Assembly: GCA_035315125.1 (NCBI GenBank)
Contig: DATFYI010000124.1
Location: 1 to 20,807, forward strand
DNA: 20,807 nt
From: DATFYI01 sp035315125
GTDB taxonomy: Bacteria; Chloroflexota; Anaerolineae; Anaerolineales; Anaerolineaceae
Direction of reading: 5' to 3'
The translations under genes were made by a program, and so were the position numbers. Shown piece by piece: positions 8,023 through 15,362 of this stretch. The notes beneath the pieces were generated by a model. The model was not told the origin of the DNA. It saw only the letters and a list, made by a program, of their open reading frames with translations, and made no database searches. Every line of letters starts with the position of its first letter. The first letter of the stretch is position 1.

Positions 8023-8283
8023 ATGCCAAAACAATCTAAATTTTTATTGAATATTATTTGTGTTAATGATCATGTCAACGAAGAAATCCGAGGAAAAATT
8101 CAATGTATTTCTTCTGGTCAATCTGCAGTATTTACCGATATTAAAGAAATGAACAAATTTATCCTTAATGAAATTCATACATCGACCGGGGAGATTGAAT
8201 CAGAGCAACTCGAAAAAGGAGATACATCTATAACAAGCTGCATGGATCAATATCCTGTAATTGATTATTCGAAAGAAAAATAA
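8023..8283 (+). CDS. Small protein downstream of the SARP regulator, 86 residues
   Basis: The preferred start is the ATG at 8023, because GGAG lies 8 nt upstream. A longer frame from 7963 has no RBS, and its first codons would cover the candidate operator. The 86-residue product has an N-terminal beta-strand (SKFLLNIICV), then GKIQCISSGQSAVFTDIKEMNKFI, then an acidic tail. The G-x-I-x-x-I-x-SG...F-x-D-I-x-E-M-x-x-FI pattern resembles a group of short Chloroflexota proteins that I recall as having a RG-x-I-x-H-V-x-SG...F-x-x-L-x-E-x-x-x-FI core; this is memory, not a search. Function is unknown. Expression probably depends on the SARP at 5982-7913. It is followed by a strong terminator. Confidence 0.7.
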   Translation: MPKQSKFLLNIICVNDHVNEEIRGKIQCISSGQSAVFTDIKEMNKFILNEIHTSTGEIESEQLEKGDTSITSCMDQYPVIDYSKEK

Positions 8284-8351
8284 AAAACCGGCACAATCAA
8301 TTCCTCTAGACATTTCCCGATCGGTGCGGTCAAAGGGGAGCGCACTGAGGA

Positions 8352-8383
8352 AAAGCCCCGTTTTATTTCTAAAACGGGGCTTT
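8352..8383. terminator. Bidirectional rho-independent terminator
   Basis: A perfect 14-bp stem (arms 8352-8365 and 8370-8383, AAAGCCCCGTTTTA and its complement) closes a TTTC loop. The GC-rich core flanked by A and T runs gives a terminator in both directions. It ends the SARP/small-protein unit on the plus strand and can end minus-strand transcripts coming from the AI-2E gene. Confidence 0.88.
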
Positions 8384-8465
8384 CTAATTAATTGGAAACT
8401 TTATAGGTCGTTATTTTTACATAATCAGGTTTTTGCAAAAAAGATTTGGCTTAAAAACGACCTGT

Positions 8466-8651
8466 TTACTTGATTAGTAATTTGGCCAAATCCAAAAACT
8501 CAGTCCATTCTTCTTCAAAAAAATGAAGCGTTACACTATTTAATTCCAGATGATATGTAGTCTCGCCGTCTGGTTCATCAGCACGCCAGGCCAGGTAATT
8601 ATCAGTTTCGGCCAATGTTTCAGTCTTGGGTTCGGGCATTGCGCTCATCAT
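8466..8651 (-). CDS. Small acidic hypothetical protein, 61 residues
   Basis: AAGGAG lies 3 nt before the ATG at 8651 and 6 nt before a second in-frame ATG at 8648. The second spacing is more usual, so the product may be 60 residues. The core, YLAWRADEPDGETTYHLEL followed by SVTLHFFEEEWTEFLDLAKLL, is compact and acidic with one predicted strand-strand-helix unit. I believe similar short proteins recur in Anaerolineae but cannot verify it here. No function known. It lies 76 bp downstream of the AI-2E gene on the same strand and may be cotranscribed with it. Confidence 0.75.
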   Translation of the reverse strand: MMSAMPEPKTETLAETDNYLAWRADEPDGETTYHLELNSVTLHFFEEEWTEFLDLAKLLIK

Positions 8652-8727
8652 ATGCTCCTTTTTTAGCGGATATATTTATTATCCCACAAGTACCGTTCAA
8701 CTGCACGTTTAATATCCTGAAATTTGG

Positions 8728-9954
8728 CTAACTTGAATTAATCCGTAAAACTTTATGCATCCAGCCAATAAAAATACTCCAACAATATCGTAATCGCACC
8801 TTCAGCGGAACAGAAGGTGTTTCAGGCTGTTCTGATTTCAACTCTTCCCAAGGATCCATATCAAATAATTTGCGTAGGATATAGTCCAACAACAGCTTTA
8901 AAGTTGCCACGACTGGTGCTGCCAACACAACCCCGATAAGCCCCATTAAATTGGCTCCGATAATAGCGGCGATCAACACGGCAGCTGGATGGACTTTTAG
9001 TGTGTTTGCCATTAAACGCGGGGTGATAAAGCTGTCAATAGTGTTATCTACCAGGTAAGCAATCCCTACAATCAAAATTGCATAAACGATCGAACTCAAT
9101 CCAAAAATCGTTGAACCCTGAAAATAAGCTACCAATCCATAGGATGCCCAGGCGATGATCGGACCTACATAAGGGACAAACCGGGCCAACCCACCAATCA
9201 AAGCCAACCCAAAATAATAATTAACACCCATAAGGCCCAAGAATGCCGTGTAGAAAAGGACAGTCATTGTAAAAACAATCAATTGGTTGCGTAGAAATGC
9301 GTTCCAAATCCGGCCAAGTTCATATTTCATTCTTTGCAAGTCTTGATCGTATCCAGGAATATGAATATTAATCATCTGCTCAGGTTTACCCTGGGTTTCC
9401 GTAAGAATGAAGTAAGAAACAATGCCTATGAATATAAGCCAACCGATCGTTGTTGCCGCGCTAGCAGCTAGAGTACCTACTAACGAACCTACCCGAGAAA
9501 GTAGTGTCTGCACGATCCCAAGCAGTTGGTTTGATAAAGAGACCAAATCTAAATGGGTCAGATCTATTTTGAAAAGTCCAATCTTGATTGGATTGGCAAT
9601 AAGCTGATTAATGAAATTTGGGATACCATTAATGATATTTTGAAGAAAATAGACTAAATTTTGGACTTGTTGGAGCAAGGCTAAACCACCCCAAGTCAAC
9701 AATCCAATCACGATCACAATCACTATCAAATAAACCAGGGTAACCGCTAAACGCCATGGCAGCTTACCCTTTAAATGCAACCCCTCCGCCAATGGATAAA
9801 TCAAGTAAGCCAGGATAAAAGTTAATAACAGCGGTCCTAAGATACTACTGAAACTGATGAGCAGCCATGCGACAAAGGCAACAAAAGCTAACCCAACGAC
9901 GATTTTTACCGTACTGGACCAACGTGGTGATGAGCTGTTATTGATGTCAGACAT
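8728..9954 (-). CDS. AI-2E family transporter (PerM-like permease)
   Basis: A 408-residue integral membrane protein with about eight hydrophobic segments. Two lie near the N-terminus (16-50), followed by a pair at 60-95. A long extracytoplasmic helical region (about 95-160) comes next, and four to five segments follow from 165 onward. Family hallmarks are RFVPYVGPIIAW, the SFITPRLMANTLKVHPAAVL motif and the final GLIGVVLAAPVVATLKLLLDY. The family includes the putative AI-2 exporter TqsA and Na+/H+ antiporter-like members, so the substrate is not predictable and quorum sensing should not be assumed. The C-terminal tail (DPWEELKSEQPE and beyond) is cytoplasmic and poorly conserved. The RBS is weak (TTTGGA). 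It diverges from the peptidase-like gene at 10049. Confidence 0.92.
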   Translation of the reverse strand: MSDINNSSSPRWSSTVKIVVGLAFVAFVAWLLISFSSILGPLLLTFILAYLIYPLAEGLHLKGKLPWRLAVTLVYLIVIVIVIGLLTWGGLALLQQVQNLVYFLQNIINGIPNFINQLIANPIKIGLFKIDLTHLDLVSLSNQLLGIVQTLLSRVGSLVGTLAASAATTIGWLIFIGIVSYFILTETQGKPEQMINIHIPGYDQDLQRMKYELGRIWNAFLRNQLIVFTMTVLFYTAFLGLMGVNYYFGLALIGGLARFVPYVGPIIAWASYGLVAYFQGSTIFGLSSIVYAILIVGIAYLVDNTIDSFITPRLMANTLKVHPAAVLIAAIIGANLMGLIGVVLAAPVVATLKLLLDYILRKLFDMDPWEELKSEQPETPSVPLKVRLRYCWSIFIGWMHKVLRINSS

Positions 9955-10048
9955 ATTTCCAAACCATCAATGTTATTCTAGTCATAAAGTCCATTTTATG
10001 CAACTAAATGTTTAGATTTTCTTAAGATGCCTGGATTAAAATAACTGA

Positions 10049-11449
10049 ATGCGTACTTGGATACGATACCTGGTGCTGATCATTCTTCTGGTAAAGCCGC
10101 ATTTTGGCTCTACGTATTTCCAGGCTCTCGATTTGCCCCCCAATCAGCCTCCCAATGGTTTCACCACCCGCTTTCATCCGGATGGCAGCCTGCAGGTGGG
10201 TGACCTTATCAGCCTGGATATGTACGCTCCAGCAGGTAAGGATCTAAAAGACAGCTCCCTCGAAGTTGATTTGGAAAGCTCGGGATTGGAAAAATTAGGG
10301 GATGCTCCATTCACTTTCGATTCAACAGGTGTTTATCACACCATTTTATTGTGGTTCTGGGATACACATGGATTATCGCCAGGTTCTTACAATCTGATAT
10401 TTATTATTCATCCATCCGGTGAAAGCTGGCAAGATACCGTCCAACTTCAAAATAATCCGAACATAATTGGAAAAGAAGGTTATTGGGCAACTGCCGATAA
10501 TCAGTGCTGTGAAGTCCACTACATAACTGGCACAGACGCAGAAAGAGATCTGCCGTCAATTCTAAAAATCATTGACAAACAGGCCACACTGGTAGAAAAC
10601 CAATGGGGTGTCACACCTTCAAAGAAATTGAAAATCAACCTGATACCGCGGGTATTAGGAAATGGCGGTTTTACAACCGATGAAATCTCAGTCACCTATC
10701 TGGACCAAAATTATGCTGATTGTTATTTTCCAATCATTATTCATCATGAGCTTGTTCATTTATTAGATCAGACACAAACGGGCAAAATTCGACCTTCGAT
10801 TCTGGTCGAAGGCGTAGCGGTCTATCTGAGCGGAGGACATTATAAATCTGAGCCTTTAATTCCCCGTGCTGCGGCTTTGCTTAATTCAGGCAGTTATATT
10901 CCAATCAACATTCTGACCGACAATTTTTATAATCAACAGCACGAAACGAGTTATCTTGAAGCAGGTGCATTAGTTGAATATCTGGTAAAGATTTATGGCT
11001 GGCAGGCTTTTATAAATTTCTACCATGATATTAATCCGGTACAAAATGGCAGCCAATCGCAAATATTGAATATTGCCCTGCAATCACATTTCGATATCAA
11101 TTTAGAACAATTGGATGATCGCTTCACAAATGAACTCTCCAAAATTCAAGTAATCCCCGATTTGCGAGACGACGTTCGCCTGACGATACTTCTTTACGAT
11201 GCCATACGGGCTTATCAACAACAATATGACCCATCGGCTTACTTCCTGAGGGTCTGGATGCCTTCCCCTTTACAAATGAGACAACGTGGAATTGTGGCAG
11301 ATTATGTTCGACATCCCATTTCGAATGAAAATCAGATGGTCGAAACCCTTCTGGTTTCAGCCGAAGCTGCGCTTAACGCTGGAGATTATCAAAAAACCCA
11401 AAAGATAATCGGAATTATTCAATCCCTTCTATTACATGCCCAATCATAG
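10049..11449 (+). CDS. Secreted zinc-peptidase-like protein (HExxH, peptidase MA-like)
   Basis: A 466-residue protein with an N-terminal hydrophobic segment (RYLVLIILLV, residues 6-16), so it is probably exported. Residues 40-135 look like an extracytoplasmic beta domain. The peptidase core holds HHELVHLLD, giving H233-E234-x-x-H237, and a likely third ligand Glu254 in ILVEGVAVYLSGG. This matches the gluzincin layout of the peptidase MA-like families. The segment SYLEAGALVEYLVKIYGW follows, as in those families. All metal and catalytic residues are intact. Substrate unknown. The start has no good RBS, but an in-frame stop lies upstream, so no longer start fits. It is a single-gene unit closed by the terminator at 11457-11488. 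Confidence 0.82.
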   Translation: MRTWIRYLVLIILLVKPHFGSTYFQALDLPPNQPPNGFTTRFHPDGSLQVGDLISLDMYAPAGKDLKDSSLEVDLESSGLEKLGDAPFTFDSTGVYHTILLWFWDTHGLSPGSYNLIFIIHPSGESWQDTVQLQNNPNIIGKEGYWATADNQCCEVHYITGTDAERDLPSILKIIDKQATLVENQWGVTPSKKLKINLIPRVLGNGGFTTDEISVTYLDQNYADCYFPIIIHHELVHLLDQTQTGKIRPSILVEGVAVYLSGGHYKSEPLIPRAAALLNSGSYIPINILTDNFYNQQHETSYLEAGALVEYLVKIYGWQAFINFYHDINPVQNGSQSQILNIALQSHFDINLEQLDDRFTNELSKIQVIPDLRDDVRLTILLYDAIRAYQQQYDPSAYFLRVWMPSPLQMRQRGIVADYVRHPISNENQMVETLLVSAEAALNAGDYQKTQKIIGIIQSLLLHAQS

Positions 11450-11456
11450 TTTTAAT

Positions 11457-11488
11457 AAATTTTGGGTAGAAGTCTCTACCCAAAATTT
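11457..11488. terminator. Bidirectional rho-independent terminator
   Basis: Perfect 14-bp arms (AAATTTTGGGTAGA at 11457-11470 and its complement at 11475-11488) enclose the loop AGTC. It stands between the convergent peptidase-like and FHA genes and can serve both. Confidence 0.85.
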
Positions 11489-11530
11489 AAATTTTACGCA
11501 TTAATTAAACGAAACTGTCTGGCAGCATTA

Positions 11531-12169
11531 TTACTGCGTACAAAGTCCGGCCAGTCTAAAGATTGGTCCAAACACTGAACACCAGGAATTAGTTTGATCC
11601 ACAATCAATAGTGCCACTACGCAAACACAAATGACTAATAAAATGGCTACAATGATGACAATTGCCCACGGGAAATTCTTTTTGGGCGCATCATTGGTGC
11701 CCTGTTCAGGGGGCATAGGAACCTGACCAGCATAAGCAGGTTGAGATGGTTGTGGAGGTGGCGGCATTGGTGCTGGTTGGTAGGGCTGCGGTATGGCCTG
11801 AGGTACAGGTTGGTCCGGAACTGGTACACGTGCAGCCGCGGATGCCACAGTTGCGTCTGGGTCTGATTGAACTGCTTCAAACACCAAATTGACGTGCTCA
11901 CCCAGAGTTATTACCTCTCCCGGCCGCAATATATACGGCCCCATTAACCGCTGTCCATTAACAGACGTTCCGTTGGTCGAGCCAAGATCTTCGACCACAT
12001 AATTTGACCCCTGCAAGAATAAGCGAGTATGCCGGCGAGAAACCTCACCATCATTGATAACAATATCATTGCTTAGATCTCGTCCGATGAATATCTCGCT
12101 CTTTTCGAGTGGAAAGCTTTTGCCTACAGTCGGCCCACCACGCATTACCAATCGATACGTTGTTATCAT
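11531..12169 (-). CDS. FHA-domain protein with Pro-rich linker and C-terminal membrane anchor
   Basis: A 212-residue protein. The forkhead-associated domain (about 24-98) has the phosphothreonine-binding residues: IGR (Arg30), SRRH (Ser44, His47) and STNGT (Asn66). A linker rich in Pro and Gln (about 115-158) follows, then a single membrane helix at about 168-190. The short tail has two Cys (197 and 210) in an apparently extracytoplasmic segment. The protein is thus tail-anchored, with its phosphopeptide-binding domain in the cytoplasm. Its partner is probably a Ser/Thr kinase substrate, but no kinase gene is in the window. AAGGAGG lies 6 nt before the ATG at 12169. A good promoter is seen at 12201-12229. 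Confidence 0.9.
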   Translation of the reverse strand: MITTYRLVMRGGPTVGKSFPLEKSEIFIGRDLSNDIVINDGEVSRRHTRLFLQGSNYVVEDLGSTNGTSVNGQRLMGPYILRPGEVITLGEHVNLVFEAVQSDPDATVASAAARVPVPDQPVPQAIPQPYQPAPMPPPPQPSQPAYAGQVPMPPEQGTNDAPKKNFPWAIVIIVAILLVICVCVVALLIVDQTNSWCSVFGPIFRLAGLCTQ

Positions 12170-12200
12170 CTAGCCCTCCTTCTGGGTTGCGGTAATTAAT

Positions 12201-12229
12201 AGTTTAGCTATTTTGAGCAGTTGTGTCAA
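12201..12229 (-). promoter_or_regulatory. Sigma-70-type promoter of the FHA gene
   Basis: On the minus strand, TTGACA (12229-12224) is followed by a 17-bp spacer and TAAACT (12206-12201). The predicted transcript start lies about 25 bp upstream of the FHA start codon. The -35 is perfect and the -10 matches 4 of 6. Confidence 0.6.
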
Positions 12230-12335
12230 CGATAAAATGGCATCAAAACAACAAAAATCGGTGGGATTTTGGCTTACGGCAAGATCTATTGATTATATAT
12301 TTGATAAATTATGGATTATTAATTTTTCAAAAATA

Positions 12336-12395
12336 ATGATTATGCTGGATATTCGGTTAATCAAAATGGATGGCTTTGAAGTGAAAAACCATTTA
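12336..12395 (+). pseudogene. Response-regulator receiver-domain remnant (possible)
   Basis: In the spacer upstream of the M48 gene, one frame encodes MIMLDIRLIKMDGFEVKNHL, closely resembling the receiver-domain segment around the phosphoacceptor Asp (consensus LDIxLPxMDGFEV). The usual Pro is replaced by Ile, and the frame stops 12 bases later. Upstream codons (back to a TTG at 12213) do not resemble the DD-containing N-terminal part of a receiver. It is best read as a decayed fragment of a response-regulator gene. A chance match is possible given only about 20 codons. Confidence 0.4.
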
Positions 12396-12465
12396 ACTTT
12401 CGGGTAAAATCAGTTTTGAGTTAAAATCATACAATATATTTTAATAGGAAAAAATTAAAATCAAT

Positions 12466-13629
12466 ATGTCAGAAACCAACCTTGACCCAAAACGACAGGA
12501 ACAGGCCAAAATTTATGCACGAATAAGTCGCAAATTGCTTCTGGTTGATTTTTTATTAGCTGCGATCTATATTCTGGTTTGGCTAGTGAGTGGTTGGTCC
12601 ATTGAGCTAAGAAATTACTTGATGACCATTACCAGCAATCAATGGCTGCTGGTACCAGTTTTTGCTCTTATCCTGGGAGGAATCTATTTTTTGATTGATT
12701 TACCGCTATCATATTTTTCAGAATATGTGCTTCCACATCGTTTCGATATTTCTACCCAAACCATTAAAAGTTGGATCATAGATCTCATTAAAGGTTTACT
12801 ATTGAGCGGTGTAATGGGTGGAATATTAATAGAGATTATTTATTGGGTGTTGCGTATCGCTCCACAAACCTGGTGGCTATTGACAGCCCTTATATTGTTA
12901 ATCTTTAATGTGCTTCTGACCAATCTCGCACCCATTTTAATCATGCCGCTTTTCAATAAATTCGTCCCATTGGGTGAGGATCATGCCGAGTTGGCTGAAC
13001 GTCTCACCCGGCTGGCCGAGCGCGCCAATGTAAAAATACAAGGTGTCTACAAATTTGATATGAGCAGCCGTACAAAATCGGCCAATGCAGCCCTGACAGG
13101 AATGGGAAACACGCGTCGCATCATTCTGGGCGATACACTGATCAATGAATTCAGCGCAGATGAAATTGAGACGGTTCTCGCACACGAACTTGGGCATCAA
13201 GTCCATAAAGATATTCCCTTGATGATCGTCTTTGGGACCGTCATCACGACCGTGGGACTTTACCTGGCTTCCGTGGGATTAAATTGGGGAGTTCGTTTCT
13301 TTGGGCTAACCGGCCCCGCAGATGTGGCAGGTATGCCACTTTTTGCTCTGGTTCTGGGTGCATTTGGGTTGATCACCATGCCGCTGCAAAATGGTTTTTC
13401 GCGCTGGCGTGAACGTTTGGCCGATGAATATGCTCTCTTTGCCACCGGGAAGGGTGATGCCTTTGCATCTGCTCTCACACGCCTGGCAAACCAAAATTTA
13501 GCAGAAGCAGATCCTGATCCGCTGGTTGAATTTTTTCTTTATTCCCACCCGGCCCTATCAAAAAGAATCCGGATGGCGCAAAACTTTACCCAATCTCACT
13601 CAAAGGTTCAACTCTTAGAGCGCCCGTAA
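12466..13629 (+). CDS. M48 family metalloprotease (Ste24/CAAX protease type)
   Basis: A 387-residue integral membrane zinc protease. The N-terminal half has membrane segments at about 28-45, 62-78, 108-128 and 138-165, as in the M48 N-terminal domain of Ste24. The catalytic motif HELGH is at 240-244, and Glu316 in ERLADEYAL is the likely third zinc ligand, with Asp320 conserved. FDMSSRTKSANAALTGMG is the conserved segment preceding the active site. Further membrane segments lie at about 257-275 and 285-305. All active-site residues are intact. Bacterial members act in membrane-protein quality control, and CAAX processing is not expected. The RBS is weak (AGGA about 15 nt upstream). Its 3' end overlaps the convergent SDR gene by 22 bp. 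Confidence 0.92.
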   Translation: MSETNLDPKRQEQAKIYARISRKLLLVDFLLAAIYILVWLVSGWSIELRNYLMTITSNQWLLVPVFALILGGIYFLIDLPLSYFSEYVLPHRFDISTQTIKSWIIDLIKGLLLSGVMGGILIEIIYWVLRIAPQTWWLLTALILLIFNVLLTNLAPILIMPLFNKFVPLGEDHAELAERLTRLAERANVKIQGVYKFDMSSRTKSANAALTGMGNTRRIILGDTLINEFSADEIETVLAHELGHQVHKDIPLMIVFGTVITTVGLYLASVGLNWGVRFFGLTGPADVAGMPLFALVLGAFGLITMPLQNGFSRWRERLADEYALFATGKGDAFASALTRLANQNLAEADPDPLVEFFLYSHPALSKRIRMAQNFTQSHSKVQLLERP

Positions 13630-14357
13630 CGTTCGCCGCCGTCGACCACGACAACTTCACCAGTTATAAAATCGGATTTGATCAGGAACAAAACAGTTTG
13701 AACCACATCCTCAGGTGAACCCCAGCGGTTCAATAAATTACGCCGGGCGACTTGTTGCTTTTTTGCCTCATCATAATATGGCGGAGCAAGGATTGCCCCC
13801 GGAGCTACAGCATTCACCCGAACATGAGGACTCAAGTCAACTGCGAGCTGGCGGGTCATAGCCATCAGCGCTGCTTTTCCGACATTGTGAGCAGCAAAAT
13901 GAGCTGTGGGCTGCCATATAGATAGATCTACGATATTGATGATTACACCTTCGCCCGAAGCGATCATATGGGGTGCCACTGCATTCGAGCAATAAAAAGC
14001 ACCATCGATCATAACGCGCGTAATACGCTGCCAAAGTTCAAGATTAGTAGTTGGAAGAGGTGTCGTTCTAAAATACGAGGCGCTGTTCACCAAAATGTCG
14101 ATCGAGCCGAATTGCTTTAAGGCCTCAGCAACCATTATTGTTACTTGCCTAGAATCGGAAATATCCGCCTGAATTGGCAATGCCTTTACACCCAGAGCTA
14201 TAACTTCGTCCGTAGTATTTTGAGCTTCATCTTCAGACGAGTGAAAATTGATGACAACATTCGCCCCAGCTCGTGCAAGACCAAGGGTGATAGCCTTGCC
14301 GACTCGTACAGCGCCACCCGTCACCAAAGCAGTCTTATGATGCAGATCCAAATTCAC
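13608..14357 (-). CDS. SDR oxidoreductase, pteridine-reductase-like, catalytic Tyr replaced by His
   Basis: A 249-residue Rossmann-fold short-chain dehydrogenase. The TGGAVRVG nucleotide loop (13-20) fits the TGxxxRxG form of pteridine reductases (PTR1/FolM), as does NSASYF (91-96). The active-site Asp144 in NIVD takes the place of the usual Ser, as in PTR1. Thirteen residues later the expected Tyr is His157, in HNVGK, with Lys161 intact. The missing Tyr makes normal hydride transfer doubtful. The C-terminus (GSPEDVVQTVLFLIKSDFITGEVVVVDGG) is normal, so the gene is not otherwise degraded. The start is GTG at 14357, overlapped by GTGAG; a TTG two codons later would have better RBS spacing. A five-codon frame (ATG AAA TCT GTG AGG TGA) ends across this GTG. 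It might couple translation. Confidence 0.85.
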   Translation of the reverse strand: MNLDLHHKTALVTGGAVRVGKAITLGLARAGANVVINFHSSEDEAQNTTDEVIALGVKALPIQADISDSRQVTIMVAEALKQFGSIDILVNSASYFRTTPLPTTNLELWQRITRVMIDGAFYCSNAVAPHMIASGEGVIINIVDLSIWQPTAHFAAHNVGKAALMAMTRQLAVDLSPHVRVNAVAPGAILAPPYYDEAKKQQVARRNLLNRWGSPEDVVQTVLFLIKSDFITGEVVVVDGGERYGRSKS

Positions 14358-14492
14358 CTCACAGATTTCATATTAATTTTATCAAAGATCCCAATTTTAG
14401 GTCTAAGTCTTCTGCTAAAATATATTTTTTCGAGGAAGTACCAACATAAGTGCAAACAGAATATATTTAACAATAGTCACCAATTATCACCT

Positions 14493-14577
14493 TATAATAA
14501 CATTATATTCTCAAAAACCCATTTCTAACTTGACGAAAGATTTATGTTGATGTATATTGATATAAACTTAACAACAT
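14493..14577 (+). promoter_or_regulatory. Promoter and candidate DeoR operator of the deoC-like operon
   Basis: TTGACG (14530-14535), a 17-bp spacer and TATATT (14553-14558) form a sigma-70-type promoter whose -10 is followed by G. ATGTTG at 14544-14549 lies in the spacer and CAACAT at 14572-14577 lies just past the start of transcription, forming an inverted pair around the -10. A second inverted repeat, TATAAT-AAC-ATTATA, lies upstream at 14493-14507. The same promoter layout and the same CAACAT/ATGTTG words occur before the binding-protein gene, so a shared repressor, the DeoR protein of this locus, is the likely binder. Confidence 0.6.
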
Positions 14578-14643
14578 GTTTAAACGTGCAGTTTTGAAGG
14601 CCAATGTTTTACCCGATCTTCTATAGAAAGGATCTTTTGTTAT

Positions 14644-15348
14644 ATGCCTCAACTCAGCAGTAAAACCATTACATATAAAGAACTTGCTAAAACGATCGAT
14701 CACTCACTTCTTAAACCTGAGCTTACAGAAGCAGATGTGATTGCTGGCTGCGAGCTTGCCAATAAATACGATGTGGCTTCGGTTTGCGTCAAACCATGTC
14801 ATGTTCGTTTGGCCTCCAAACTGCTAAAAGACAGTGATGTCAAAGTTGGTACAGTCATTAGTTTTCCACATGGCAATTCAACCACATCCATTAAAGTAGC
14901 TGAAGCCCAACAGGCTCTGGTTGACGGAGCGGTAGAATTGGATATGGTAATGAATATTGGCGAATTTCGCTCGGGGCATTATGATTATATTCGGGATGAA
15001 ATTAAAGCGATTGTGGATGTGGCCCATCCAGCCGGTGCACTTGTTAAGGTTATTTTTGAAAATGCCTATTTAACAGACGAACAAAAAATAAAGGCTTGCC
15101 ATTTGACAGAAGAAGCCGGTGCTGATTTTGTAAAAACATCTACTGGTTTTGCTGCTACAGGAGCTACTCTTGAAGACGTCCGCTTGATGCGCGAGAATGT
15201 GAGTCCTCATATCCAGGTAAAAGCCGCTCATGGCGTACGTACCTTGGATATGGTTCTAAAAATGATCGATGCAGGTGTCACCCGCATAGGGGCAACTGCC
15301 ACCGCAACAATATTGGACGATTTTGCAAAAATGCAAAAAGAAAAATAA
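14644..15348 (+). CDS. deoC: Deoxyribose-phosphate aldolase family protein (DeoC-like)
   Basis: A 234-residue class I aldolase of the DERA family, which cleaves 2-deoxyribose-5-phosphate to glyceraldehyde-3-phosphate and acetaldehyde. The catalytic set is intact: Asp100 (ELDMVMNIG), the Schiff-base Lys164 (FVKTSTGF) and Lys193 (VKAAHGVRT). The phosphate-binding loops differ from E. coli DeoC: its GGVRT is HGVRT here (His196), and its GASS is GATA here (Thr218, Ala219). A different substrate is therefore possible, and the symbol should be read as family membership. AAAGGA lies about 11 nt before the ATG. It is the first gene of a four-gene operon with a dehydrogenase, an isomerase and a ROK kinase, where it would perform the final carbon-carbon cleavage. 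Confidence 0.85.
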   Translation: MPQLSSKTITYKELAKTIDHSLLKPELTEADVIAGCELANKYDVASVCVKPCHVRLASKLLKDSDVKVGTVISFPHGNSTTSIKVAEAQQALVDGAVELDMVMNIGEFRSGHYDYIRDEIKAIVDVAHPAGALVKVIFENAYLTDEQKIKACHLTEEAGADFVKTSTGFAATGATLEDVRLMRENVSPHIQVKAAHGVRTLDMVLKMIDAGVTRIGATATATILDDFAKMQKEK

Positions 15349-15362
15349 ACCTGGAGAAAATA

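Noticed and set aside
8405..8463. Inverted repeat AGGTCGTT / AACGACCT downstream of the 61-residue gene
   Set aside because: The loop is over 40 nt and there is no T-run on the proper side, so I did not call a terminator.
8261..8473. Plus-strand frame of 70 residues overlapping the terminator
   Set aside because: It passes through the perfect terminator hairpin and has no RBS.
8699..8712. AACTGCACGTTTAA, whose complement recurs at 14580-14593 in the deoC-like leader
   Set aside because: A single 14-base match between strands is about what chance allows in a window of this size, and the two contexts are unrelated.
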